This document shows positions 26,884 to 35,038 of a DNA stretch of 59,311 nucleotides, piece after piece. The DNA comes from Limisphaerales bacterium (GTDB taxonomy: Bacteria; Verrucomicrobiota; Verrucomicrobiia; Limisphaerales; UBA1096). The stretch lies in assembly GCA_004213515.1 (NCBI GenBank), contig SHAK01000012.1, positions 1 to 59,311 of the forward strand, read 5' to 3'. The translations under genes and the position numbers were made by a program. The notes under the pieces were generated by a model. The model saw only the letters and a list, made by a program, of their open reading frames with translations. It ran no database searches and was not told the origin of the DNA. Position 1 is the first letter of the stretch. Each line of letters opens with the position of its first letter.

Positions 26884-27147
26884 CTATTTCACTATTTCCG
26901 ATTGATGTCTTTCAACATTGTCCTTGATTGAAGTTGAGTTGTTTAAAAAGTACTGAAAGAAACTTTGGATGTTGGATGATGTATTCATAATGGATTTACT
27001 TCTGAAATGTTCTTCGATGTCATTTCTGATCTCATTGTAAATTATGGTCTTTTGAAGTCCATTAATGGTGACGTTGAGAAACTCTAAACCATTCTCATTA
27101 ACATCGAACTGAACTTTCTTTCCGTTGATCTTATCAACGATCTTCAA
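26884..27147 (-). CDS. Possible small gene or gene remnant, function unknown
   Basis: The frame encodes 87 residues from a TTG codon and is open a further 22 codons upstream to a stop at 27214-27216, without an ATG. The translation has a natural composition (KIVDKINGKKVQFDVNENG) rather than the look of an antisense shadow. On the same strand another frame is open over about 27157-27318 and ends where this one is already open. Two overlapping open frames without good starts suggest a decayed gene with a frameshift. No family is recognised. It may equally be chance in AT-rich DNA. Confidence 0.3.
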   Translation of the reverse strand: MKIVDKINGKKVQFDVNENGLEFLNVTINGLQKTIIYNEIRNDIEEHFRSKSIMNTSSNIQSFFQYFLNNSTSIKDNVERHQSEIVK

Positions 27148-27329
27148 CCAATCTTTACGATCGAATCGTATTTCTCTGTTGAGAATCTTTTGGTATCTCT
27201 TCCAACCCCGCAGTTAATTCAGGATGGAGATAATGCGTAACTCCGATCTTGTTATCTGTTCCTGTTCGATGGCAGTTTAAAGTCGAGTTTAAGAATGAAT
27301 TTTCAAATGGTAAATGTTAGAGTCAGGGT

Positions 27330-28544
27330 ATGATTGCTCGATGGATGATGTTCTTGATTTTGATCGTGGTAATGATGAGTCACGCTTCCGATGATTCGAT
27401 GGTGCCGCTGAGTGAAACGGATTGGCCACTTTTCATGAAGCAAAAGGTTTCGGACCCAAAGACAGTTTGGGAAACACATCGTCGAGCAGAAATTGTGAAC
27501 CTCTTCGAAAACCATATCTATGGGAAGGCTCCGGATGATGGTTTTCAATTGGCTTTTGAGCGTCTTGAGGAAAAGGTGCTGGAACATCTGAACGCCCGAC
27601 GGTTGAGATTGGCAACACATGTCAAAACGAGGCTTGGACAATTAACAATCAAGACGACGCTGTTTCTTCCAATCGAAAAGGGCAAGCCGTCACCTGTTTT
27701 TCTTGGTATGCATTTATTCGATTCCTCCAGGGAAATTCCAGTCATTGGCCAACCGTGGATCGGTCCTCGAGGACAATTTCCCAAGTTAGCGAAAAAAGAA
27801 CCTGAAGTATTGCTGAAGATGATTTTGAATCGTGGATATGGACTAGCGACCATCGACGCAAATGAGGTGGATCCGGACGAGCATGATGGATTCAAGAATG
27901 GCCTGCACGCTTTGTTTCACAGTGAAAAAGATGCACCCCATGAAAAGGGTGATTGGGGGACACTGGGAGCGTGGGCTTGGGGATTGAGCCGATCTCTGGA
28001 TGCATTGAAGACACTCGAAGTGGTCGATGCCAGGCGCGTCATTGTGATTGGGCATTCTAGAATGGGCAAAGCAGCCTTGTGGGCAGGGGCAAAGGATGAG
28101 CGGTTTGCGATGGTGATTTCCAATAATTCAGGTTGTGGTGGTGCGGCAATCAGCCGTCGCATGAAAGGAGAAACGGTTGCTCATATCAATCGAGTTTTTC
28201 CACATTGGTTTTGCCGTAGCTTTCACGCTTACGGAAATAGAGAAAATCAACTACCTGTAGATCAGCACATGCTGGTAGCTTTGTCAGCACCAAGACCCGT
28301 TTACATTGCCAGTGCTGAAAAAGATACATGGGCCGATCCATTTGGTGAGTTTTTATCTGCTTATTATGCTTCTGAAGTTTACCGTTACTACGAGATTGAA
28401 GGGCTTGATAAAGATGTGCGCCCTGTTTTAAATCATTCTGTTGGAGATCATGTAGGGTATCATTTGCGCAGTGGAAGGCACGATATTACCGCATTTGATT
28501 GGTTGAAGTATTTGGAATTTGCGGACCGTCATTTGGAACCTTGA
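27330..28544 (+). CDS. Secreted CE15-type glucuronoyl esterase-like hydrolase
   Basis: The 404-residue protein has a signal peptide (to about residue 19) and an alpha/beta-hydrolase fold. The nucleophile is S243 in the elbow GHSRMGKAALW, and the candidate catalytic histidine is H374 in SVGDHVGYH. E330 in SAEKDTWADP is a candidate acid. WETHRRAEIVNLFENHIYG, RGYGLATIDANEVDPD and WAWGLSRSLDALKT are typical of bacterial carbohydrate esterase family 15, which cleaves ester links between lignin alcohols and glucuronoyl side chains of xylan. The usual elbow is GCSRxGK; histidine replaces cysteine here. It is a lone plus-strand gene among minus-strand genes, flanked by AT-rich structured DNA. Confidence 0.82.
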   Translation: MIARWMMFLILIVVMMSHASDDSMVPLSETDWPLFMKQKVSDPKTVWETHRRAEIVNLFENHIYGKAPDDGFQLAFERLEEKVLEHLNARRLRLATHVKTRLGQLTIKTTLFLPIEKGKPSPVFLGMHLFDSSREIPVIGQPWIGPRGQFPKLAKKEPEVLLKMILNRGYGLATIDANEVDPDEHDGFKNGLHALFHSEKDAPHEKGDWGTLGAWAWGLSRSLDALKTLEVVDARRVIVIGHSRMGKAALWAGAKDERFAMVISNNSGCGGAAISRRMKGETVAHINRVFPHWFCRSFHAYGNRENQLPVDQHMLVALSAPRPVYIASAEKDTWADPFGEFLSAYYASEVYRYYEIEGLDKDVRPVLNHSVGDHVGYHLRSGRHDITAFDWLKYLEFADRHLEP

Positions 28545-28633
28545 CATCTCGCAGTATTGATTGGCGAATGCCTTTATCCACCCAATACGAATCAGGCCTG
28601 AACTGATAGTTAATGCCTTTATAGTTTTTCTTT

Positions 28634-28686
28634 TTTCGAAAAAAGTTTTTTGATGTCTCTCACAAAGGTGTGGATTCAGAGACATC
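28634..28686. repeat. Palindrome and 9-bp stem downstream of the CE15 gene
   Basis: A palindrome of the form C-T6-CGA6-G near 28630-28645 is followed by GATGTCTCT (28652-28660) pairing with AGAGACATC (28678-28686) around a 17-nt loop. No T-run follows the second stem on either strand, so a standard terminator is not shown. It may still end the CE15 transcript or that of the opposing FG-GAP gene. Confidence 0.4.
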
Positions 28687-28811
28687 GATGAGTAGAGAGA
28701 GAGTTCAGAAGACTTCTGTACCAATTATCAGATTCGTTTATCTGTTCAAAGATTCACATTGATGAGAAACACAATGGAACCTTTTCAGATAGAACAATTT
28801 AAAGAAGGTCT

Positions 28812-29963
28812 TTAAGGGTTTCGAAGAGGGTTTTCGAACCACACAATATTTTTACTTTGTTGGCCTGCGATGAGGGTATCGAGATCTCCATCGGCGTCCA
28901 TGTCTACAAGGCGTATATCGTAAGCTGCTTGATCATTGTTGATTATATGAGTGGTGAAACTACCTTTGCCGTCATTTTCAAACCAAGCTGCTTTTCGACT
29001 GACATACGCGCAGGTCACAGCATCGATGTCCCCATCAGCGTCGATGTCCCCAACTTGTAGGCAATGCGGTGACATAAGATCAGTATTAATATCGTGGATA
29101 TTCCAATTTGGATTCTCGAACCAAATGAGACCAACGCCGTGACCGCGTCCAGCAATAATGTCTAGTTTGCCATCCCCGTTCACATCGGCAGGCATAATAT
29201 TTGTTGCCCCTGGATGTTTGCCCGGTAAGAGATGTTTCTTAAAGGTTTTTGTTGAGTCCTTGGTTGCTTCCCACCAAGCAAACCATTCACCTTTACCAGA
29301 TTTGTCTTGAGCCCCTCCCTTTGCAGCAAGAGTTATATCAAGGAGGCCGTCGCCGTTGAGATCTCCTGCCCCGAGGTAATGACTCAGACCAGGAGCGTCA
29401 TTCTTTGCGAACACATGACGCTTCCATCGGTCTGCAGTAAGAGGGTTTGTGGGCACTTCTAGCCACACAGCCGAATCAGGGAATCTTCCCTTAGGCTGGG
29501 CGCTGTTGGCGAGTAGATCAAGTTTTCCGTCGTTATTAACATCTGCTTTAAGCACGCCATGAACCCCTATGATTACGTCCTCAGCAATTCGAGCCTTCCA
29601 AAGAGTGCTGGTTGAATTCTTGTTGGGCTGTTCAAACCAAACGATAAGCCCAGGTTGATAACGCGCACCTATGAAATCAGCATCACCATCATTATCTACA
29701 TCGAAAGTTTCGCCATGAATAAAAGTATGATCTTTATTGTTTCCAATGATGAACTGCTTCCATTCCGGGGCTACGAACAATCTTGTTATACTGCCGGCAT
29801 TACTAATCACATCAATTTTACCATCACCAGTGAAGTCTGCAGCAACTGCAACATTGTTGTGAAGCCCATTCCAGATGACATGTCTTTTCCAATTCCCTTT
29901 TACGGCGGCTTGAGCAGAGCATATTATCAATATTTGAATTAAAAGTATTCTAAGGCCAAGCAT
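28812..29963 (-). CDS. Secreted FG-GAP/VCBS-repeat beta-propeller
   Basis: The 383-residue protein has a signal peptide (to about residue 19) and about seven calcium-loop repeats of the form D.D.DG..D: DFTGDGKIDVIS, DVDNDGDADFIG, DVNNDGKLDLLA, DLNGDGLLDITL, DVNGDGKLDIIA, DIDADGDIDAVT and DMDADGDLDTLI. Each is followed by a blade ending in W.E.P, for example IVWFENP. This gives a seven-bladed integrin-type propeller that binds calcium. Such proteins bind glycans or other proteins at the cell surface. It is divergent from the PQQ-type propeller gene starting at 30208 and convergent with the CE15 gene. Confidence 0.85.
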   Translation of the reverse strand: MLGLRILLIQILIICSAQAAVKGNWKRHVIWNGLHNNVAVAADFTGDGKIDVISNAGSITRLFVAPEWKQFIIGNNKDHTFIHGETFDVDNDGDADFIGARYQPGLIVWFEQPNKNSTSTLWKARIAEDVIIGVHGVLKADVNNDGKLDLLANSAQPKGRFPDSAVWLEVPTNPLTADRWKRHVFAKNDAPGLSHYLGAGDLNGDGLLDITLAAKGGAQDKSGKGEWFAWWEATKDSTKTFKKHLLPGKHPGATNIMPADVNGDGKLDIIAGRGHGVGLIWFENPNWNIHDINTDLMSPHCLQVGDIDADGDIDAVTCAYVSRKAAWFENDGKGSFTTHIINNDQAAYDIRLVDMDADGDLDTLIAGQQSKNIVWFENPLRNP

Positions 29964-30037
29964 AATATTTATTGATATTTTTTGTGTTTAACAGAATAGA
30001 GTTTATTTAATTTAACTTCGCTGTGTGACATCTCGTT

Positions 30038-30190
30038 CAGAGTAACGATACTCTGTCATTTCTAAAAACGTTTTTATCTAAAAAATAATTTAACATGGTA
30101 TAAAATTATTTAGGTCAGTGATTTAATTTAGACGAAGAAGCTTATATGCTGAGATCAAAATACACACTTATTCTTGTGTGCTAGAATAAG
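30038..30190. promoter_or_regulatory. Divergent regulatory region with several hairpins
   Basis: CAGAGTA-ACGA-TACTCTG (30038-30055) is a perfect 7-bp stem-loop, followed by the palindrome AAAAACGTTTTT (30064-30075). Nearer the plus-strand start, CTTATTCT (167-174 of the 30,000 block) pairs with AGAATAAG (30183-30190), while CACAC (30163-30167) can pair with GTGTG (30176-30180). The last two structures share bases and exclude each other. The region serves the divergent FG-GAP and beta-propeller genes. Regulation is inferred from symmetry only. Confidence 0.4.
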
Positions 30191-30207
30191 ATAATTAGAA
30201 TTTCGGT

Positions 30208-31473
30208 GTGCGTATTTTTATTCCATTATATTTTGCTGTTGTAACGCTGAGTGCGGAAAATTGGCCAGGTTGGCGTGGCCCAAATGGAGATGGTATCAGT
30301 AATGAGAAGATAGTCCCTAAGAAATGGAGTAATACAAAAAATATTGCCTGGAAGAAGCCAATTCAGGGAAAAGGCCATTCATCCCCCATAGTTTGGGGAG
30401 ATCGAGTTTTCGTTACAACTAGCTTAACGGATCAGAATGAGAGACGTTTATTGTGCCTTGACCGACTTACGGGAAAGATTTTATGGAATAACTTGGTGGT
30501 CAAATCTCTTCCCGAGTCTATACATCGCTTAAATAGCCGTGCCTCAGGTACGCCAGCTACTGATGGAAGACAGATTTATGTTACATTCATGCGAGCAGAA
30601 GGTAAAAAAGTAATTGCTCCTAATGTCGGGTCAGATCGAATGATTACTCCGGGTAAAATTATCGTTGCTGCGTATAATTTTAATGGGAAATTAAAATGGA
30701 AATCCAATGTTGGGGATTTTGTTAGCGCACATGGATTTAACTCTTGTCCATTGTTATTTGAGGATCTTGTTATAATTAATGGAGACCATGATGGTGATGC
30801 CTACCTTGTGGCACTTGATCGCAATACTGGTAAAGAAAGATGGCGAACAATTCGTGAAAACAAAACGCGCAGCTATGTTACGCCTATTATTCGAGAAATT
30901 AAAGGGAGGACACAGATGCTTTTATCAGGCAGTTTATCGGTGGCAAGTTATGATCCTCGGACAGGAAGTCGCCACTGGATTGTAGATGGTCCAACCGAAC
31001 AATTTGTTGCATCCGTGGTTTATAATGGAGAATATGTTTTTGTAACAGGGGGTTATCCCGAGCGGCATATATTAGCCATTAAACCAGACGGTACCGGGAA
31101 TGTAACAGATACTCACATAGCATGGAGAACAACACGAGGGGCGGCCTATGTGCCTTCTCCAATCATTGTTGGTCGATATTTGTTAGTTGTTGCTGACAGT
31201 GGTGTTGCAAGTTGTTTTGAAGCTATGAGTGGGGAGCGGCTATGGCAGGAGCGGTTGCCTGGGGGGCACAGCCCATCGCCTGTTTCGGCTAATGGTTTAG
31301 TTTATTTTATTTCTGATAGTGGCATAACTTCGATTGTTCGCCCTGGAAAGACCTTTAATGTTGTTGGGGAAAATGATTTGAAAGAGAGGGTCTCTGCCAG
31401 CGCGGCTATCAGTCAGGGCCAGATTTTTATTCGGTCTCATCAGCACCTTTACTGCATTGGAAAGGTGAAGTAG
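30208..31473 (+). CDS. Secreted PQQ-type beta-propeller protein
   Basis: The 421-residue protein starts at a GTG and has a short signal peptide (MRIFIPLYFAVVTLSA). The mature part opens with NWPGWRGPNGDGIS, the usual start of verrucomicrobial and planctomycetal PQQ-like propellers, and continues with blades such as LLCLDRLTGKILW, LVALDRNTGKERWRT and CFEAMSGERLWQERLPGG. It is homologous to the protein at 52482-53801. No dehydrogenase site is visible, so binding or assembly is more likely than catalysis. trmB follows after 19 nt. A pair of mutually exclusive hairpins precedes the start. Confidence 0.87.
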   Translation: MRIFIPLYFAVVTLSAENWPGWRGPNGDGISNEKIVPKKWSNTKNIAWKKPIQGKGHSSPIVWGDRVFVTTSLTDQNERRLLCLDRLTGKILWNNLVVKSLPESIHRLNSRASGTPATDGRQIYVTFMRAEGKKVIAPNVGSDRMITPGKIIVAAYNFNGKLKWKSNVGDFVSAHGFNSCPLLFEDLVIINGDHDGDAYLVALDRNTGKERWRTIRENKTRSYVTPIIREIKGRTQMLLSGSLSVASYDPRTGSRHWIVDGPTEQFVASVVYNGEYVFVTGGYPERHILAIKPDGTGNVTDTHIAWRTTRGAAYVPSPIIVGRYLLVVADSGVASCFEAMSGERLWQERLPGGHSPSPVSANGLVYFISDSGITSIVRPGKTFNVVGENDLKERVSASAAISQGQIFIRSHQHLYCIGKVK

Positions 31474-31492
31474 TTTAAGTGACAGTTGAAAT

Positions 31493-32113
31493 ATGAGTCG
31501 TAAACGCCCCCTATCTGCAGCAGAAACCTTAATATGCCCAATCACTTCAGCGATAGAACCTGTTGACCTTGAAAAATTATTTCCTGTTCCCCAGCCGATG
31601 GAGTTAGAGCTTGGTTGTGGTGATGGTTCTTTCACGCTCCAGTACGCGCTCGAAAATCCAGAAATTAATATTGTCGCACTTGAAAGATTACTAGGGCGCA
31701 TTACTAAGCTAAACCGTAAGGCTCATAGAGCTGAATTGAAAAATCTTAGATTACTTCGAGCCGAGGCAGGTTACGTCCTCGAGTATTTACTTGATCGAGA
31801 TTCTTTTGAAGCTGTGCATGTTTATTTTCCTGATCCTTGGCCAAAAAAGCGCCATCAAAAAAATAGGCTTATTGGGGAACTATTCCCAACGATAATTAAT
31901 CCTTTACTTCGCAAAGGTGGCGTCATCTATCTGCGAACGGATAACAAAGAATATTTTGAACAAATGTTGAGAGTTTTCGACAAGGCGAAAGGATTTGCTT
32001 CAATAGAGACACCTGCGTCGATGAAGAAGTTTACGACTGACTTCGAAAGAGATTTTAATTCGAAAGGGATTTTAACAAGATATGCGGCGTATAAAAAATT
32101 AAATGAAAATTAA
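31493..32113 (+). CDS. trmB: tRNA (guanine-N7-)-methyltransferase
   Basis: The 206-residue protein has the SAM-binding motif ELELGCGDGSF (GCGDG at 41-45) and the TrmB signature DPWPKKRHQKNRL at about 114-126. TrmB methylates G46 in the variable loop of many tRNAs to m7G. The C-terminal DNKEYFEQML and TDFERDFNSKG segments also match the family. It lies 19 nt after the beta-propeller gene on the same strand and may share its transcript. Its stop overlaps the stop of the convergent LysM gene by 4 nt (32110-32113). Confidence 0.95.
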   Translation: MSRKRPLSAAETLICPITSAIEPVDLEKLFPVPQPMELELGCGDGSFTLQYALENPEINIVALERLLGRITKLNRKAHRAELKNLRLLRAEAGYVLEYLLDRDSFEAVHVYFPDPWPKKRHQKNRLIGELFPTIINPLLRKGGVIYLRTDNKEYFEQMLRVFDKAKGFASIETPASMKKFTTDFERDFNSKGILTRYAAYKKLNEN

Positions 32114-33651
32114 GGCTTTTTTGGTATAATTAATTGTTGGCCTACTTTTATGCGAGATGAAGGTAGAGGGGGGTTTGCTTGTAGGATAGCCTGAACAGAT
32201 GAGTTATTTTTACGAGCAATACTACTAAGCGTGTCACCTGTTTTTACTCGATAAACAGTTTTTACATCTGGCTGAGCAAGGTAAGCCTGAAACTCCATGC
32301 GCATAATGGCGTTGGGTTCAAATGTAGCGTTTCCAAAGCTAGGGCTACTTGCTTTTACTCCTGTACTCGTCCATTGATCCAACACAAAAGTCAATTGACT
32401 ACCATCACTAAGGTAGGCAATGACGCGTTCTTTGAGGGGCATTTTTAAGCTGTTTTTGGTCGTTGCTGGTTCTACTTGTTTTACCCGATCAAGTGGAACA
32501 GGGAATTCTCCTTCGGGTGTTTTGACTAAAAGCTTGTCATCGGAAATACCAATTACTGCCCCCTCCATTCGATCGTTGTTAATCAACTTAACAAGATCCT
32601 TTTCGGAGCCAATCGGATTAGTCGGAATTTCTTGAAAACGTCCATCCCATTCCTCTGCGCGAAGATTTCCAATACGTACTGCGCCGCGCCCTTGATGTAC
32701 TATTCTAATACCTGTTCCTTCACCTACAAATCCATCTGAGTCTGTCCATTTACGTATTACTTTGCCGTTAATAGAAACGGCAATCATTTTATCTGGCTTG
32801 CTGGCGAAGAATTCAACATGTGACTTCGACTCATTACGAAAGCCAGGGAGTGTAGCTTGTCCGAGATAGGTTAGAGGTTCATTTTTTTTCACGGGCAAGA
32901 GATTAACGGAATAGCTATTAAGTTGAATGCTGTAAAAACCTCCAAAATCTGGCTCGTTCTCTTTTGTTGATAGGCTAATGGGGTGAAGTGTATCAGTATA
33001 TATTGCGAATGCTAGATGCAGAGAGCCGCTCCATTCCAGATCGAAAGACAATCGTGACCGATCAGGAAGTTTTAGATTTCGCGCAATTGAAGCGGCTGAT
33101 TTGGCATGAAATCCACCGTTGTGATAGCGCCATTTTCCAGACTGTCCAAGAATTTCGTTGGCAATCTTGCCATGCGTCCATCCTGAGTCACTTGCGGGAC
33201 CTTGGAAAATAGTTTTAAGACCTTTAGCTAAGGGAGCGATTTTACGAACACTGTGTCGATTTATGGTCATCCTCCCTGAGTGCCAAGTATCTAATAGAAA
33301 AGAATTGTCTGTTGTTCCCTTAAGGTTTCCTCGAAAATGATCCCCGTTAATTAATTGTACTTCACAAAGGCTTAAAGGATTCAGTTTTTTTTGGGTGATT
33401 GTGGCTAATGTAACTTCTGTAATGCGATCAATTTTAAATTGCATTAATTCTTTTGCATCTGGGTGCTTCCATGAAATTCCATTGGCTTGATCGTAATTTT
33501 TTAGTTCCCCTCGTAGCCAATCTCCATTAGTGAAATGTATTGTTGAATTTTTTGGTTCGCTCAAACCGGTTTGGCAAAGTGCCAGTAATAATCCTGCAAG
33601 ACTTTGTAAGCTCCTATTAGAGGGGAAACGTTGTAACATTGCTTCAATCAT
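32110..33651 (-). CDS. Secreted LysM protein with Sm-like repeats and a jelly-roll domain
   Basis: The 513-residue protein has an N-terminal hydrophobic leader, then repeated beta segments of the type 'L.NGD...G.L' (IHFTNGDWLRGEL, VQLINGDHFRGNL, VKLINNDRMEGAV), a central concanavalin/DUF1080-like part (SFDLEWSGSLHLAFAIYTD, SINGKVIRKWTDSDGF, IGNLRAEEWDG) and a C-terminal LysM domain (about 467-513, YRVKTGDTLSSIARKN ... IKVGQQLIIPKKP). LysM binds peptidoglycan or chitin-like glycans, so the protein is probably anchored to the wall. It is a paralogue of the gene just upstream, which lacks LysM. It overlaps that gene by 8 nt and is the last gene of a four-gene operon. Confidence 0.75.
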   Translation of the reverse strand: MIEAMLQRFPSNRSLQSLAGLLLALCQTGLSEPKNSTIHFTNGDWLRGELKNYDQANGISWKHPDAKELMQFKIDRITEVTLATITQKKLNPLSLCEVQLINGDHFRGNLKGTTDNSFLLDTWHSGRMTINRHSVRKIAPLAKGLKTIFQGPASDSGWTHGKIANEILGQSGKWRYHNGGFHAKSAASIARNLKLPDRSRLSFDLEWSGSLHLAFAIYTDTLHPISLSTKENEPDFGGFYSIQLNSYSVNLLPVKKNEPLTYLGQATLPGFRNESKSHVEFFASKPDKMIAVSINGKVIRKWTDSDGFVGEGTGIRIVHQGRGAVRIGNLRAEEWDGRFQEIPTNPIGSEKDLVKLINNDRMEGAVIGISDDKLLVKTPEGEFPVPLDRVKQVEPATTKNSLKMPLKERVIAYLSDGSQLTFVLDQWTSTGVKASSPSFGNATFEPNAIMRMEFQAYLAQPDVKTVYRVKTGDTLSSIARKNNSSVQAILQANPPLPSSRIKVGQQLIIPKKP

Positions 33652-35038
33652 CCCAAGGCCATAGTTGATCTGCGCCGCCGCGATTGGTTTCGTTGGTTTT
33701 TTGCGAAGTTAACAAATTAAATTGTAGGCGGCGGATAAATTTAGAGTCAAATTTTACAGCCCCAAAGTTACGACTGCTTCCAGAGAGGGTGGTTCCTTCC
33801 CATTGTTTAAGGTCAAAAGATACGGCTGCCCCGCCTGCAAAATGAGCGCGGACTTCCCAAGGCCGATTTGAGAGAGATTCTGTTTTCGGTTTTGCTAATG
33901 AAACGCGAGTAATTCTATCTAACGGTATTTTTAGATCGGCTCCTAATGAGTTTATCACCACGACTTTCTCATTCATTTTCTTAATAAGGCCGGGAACTTC
34001 ATCCCTGTTTTTAAGGAATACCGTGTCTTTATTACTAGCGGCTTCAGCAAATTTAACAGGGTCTGAGTAGCCATCCCAAGCAGAGACTCTAAGATTACTT
34101 ATTCTTACTATCGGGCCATTTAATTGAGAAAAAAATGATATGCCGGATCCGGTAGCAGCGAATCCATTAGCGTCACGCCACTTTTTTACAAGTTCACGAT
34201 CGATATACATCTCCATTTCAGCTTTTTCCTTGTTAATACGAAGCTCAACATTAACACGGTTTTTGGTTTGCATTTTTGGGATTTGGCCTTGCCCAAGATT
34301 GCGAACTCCAGCTCCACTTTGGACGCGTTGCAGACTTACGTAGCCTCGACTGATATAAAACATGTAGGAATTACTCCGATAATCAAATCGATCTAGTGAC
34401 GAAGTATAAACAGGAACAATAAGACTAAATGTGCCGTTCCATTGGAGGTCAAATTCAATTCGTGAAGATCCTTGGAGGTCAAAATTTCGTCCAAGTACCC
34501 CCACTCCTTCAGAAATTAATACACCGTCTCGGTACTTCCACGCCTTTGGGTCTCGGCCTAGTTGCCAGCCATTCATGCTAGTAGGTCCTTCGTATAAAAT
34601 TCGAAAGCCTGGAGATAAAAATGCGAGAGATTGCAAAACTCCTCTTGGTGCAGATAGTTGTTCATTGAACCAAGTAGAAAAATGAACATTCTGAGTGTCT
34701 AGGCCAATGAGATTACCTAGCACTTCGTCACCGTTGTGAAAGCGAATGTGCACGGTTGGTTCGTTGTTTCTCTTGACTGGGCTTGCTCCTTCAAAGCGAA
34801 TCCAAGCTAGATTATCCGGCATAAAATCTATTGGTTTGCTCAAATCTGAGTGTCCCCATCTTATACCTTGTTGCAAGCTCACTTGCTGTAATTCCCCATG
34901 CAACATTGATCCGTCCATAAACCTAATTAGACTTTCCTCGCTATCTGAATGACAGAGCCTTTCGCCAAGGCATAGAAAAACAGTTAACACTGTAATTCTT
35001 ATGGCTTTGCTTTTGAGCTGACTATTTTTATCGCTCAT
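33644..35038 (-). CDS. Secreted paralogue of the LysM protein, without LysM
   Basis: The 464-residue protein has a leader ending near CHS (about residue 32) and the same plan as its downstream neighbour: IRFMDGSMLHGEL, VHIRFHNGDEVLGNL, a jelly-roll part (EFDLQWNGTFSLIVPVYTSS, YIDRELVKKWRDANGF, ISNLRVSAWDGY), FLKNRDEVPGLI and a final RAHFAGGAAVSFDLKQWEG repeat. It ends before the position where LysM begins in the paralogue. The two genes are a tandem duplication that has diverged strongly. It overlaps the cyclase-like gene upstream by 11 nt and the LysM gene downstream by 8 nt. The function is unknown; an extracytoplasmic glycan-related role is inferred from the jelly-roll. Confidence 0.7.
   Translation of the reverse strand: MSDKNSQLKSKAIRITVLTVFLCLGERLCHSDSEESLIRFMDGSMLHGELQQVSLQQGIRWGHSDLSKPIDFMPDNLAWIRFEGASPVKRNNEPTVHIRFHNGDEVLGNLIGLDTQNVHFSTWFNEQLSAPRGVLQSLAFLSPGFRILYEGPTSMNGWQLGRDPKAWKYRDGVLISEGVGVLGRNFDLQGSSRIEFDLQWNGTFSLIVPVYTSSLDRFDYRSNSYMFYISRGYVSLQRVQSGAGVRNLGQGQIPKMQTKNRVNVELRINKEKAEMEMYIDRELVKKWRDANGFAATGSGISFFSQLNGPIVRISNLRVSAWDGYSDPVKFAEAASNKDTVFLKNRDEVPGLIKKMNEKVVVINSLGADLKIPLDRITRVSLAKPKTESLSNRPWEVRAHFAGGAAVSFDLKQWEGTTLSGSSRNFGAVKFDSKFIRRLQFNLLTSQKTNETNRGGADQLWPWDD

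Noticed and set aside
28428-28724. Open minus-strand frame of 98 codons near the CE15 gene end
   Set aside because: It overlaps the CE15 gene on the opposite strand and has no motif or ribosome binding site.
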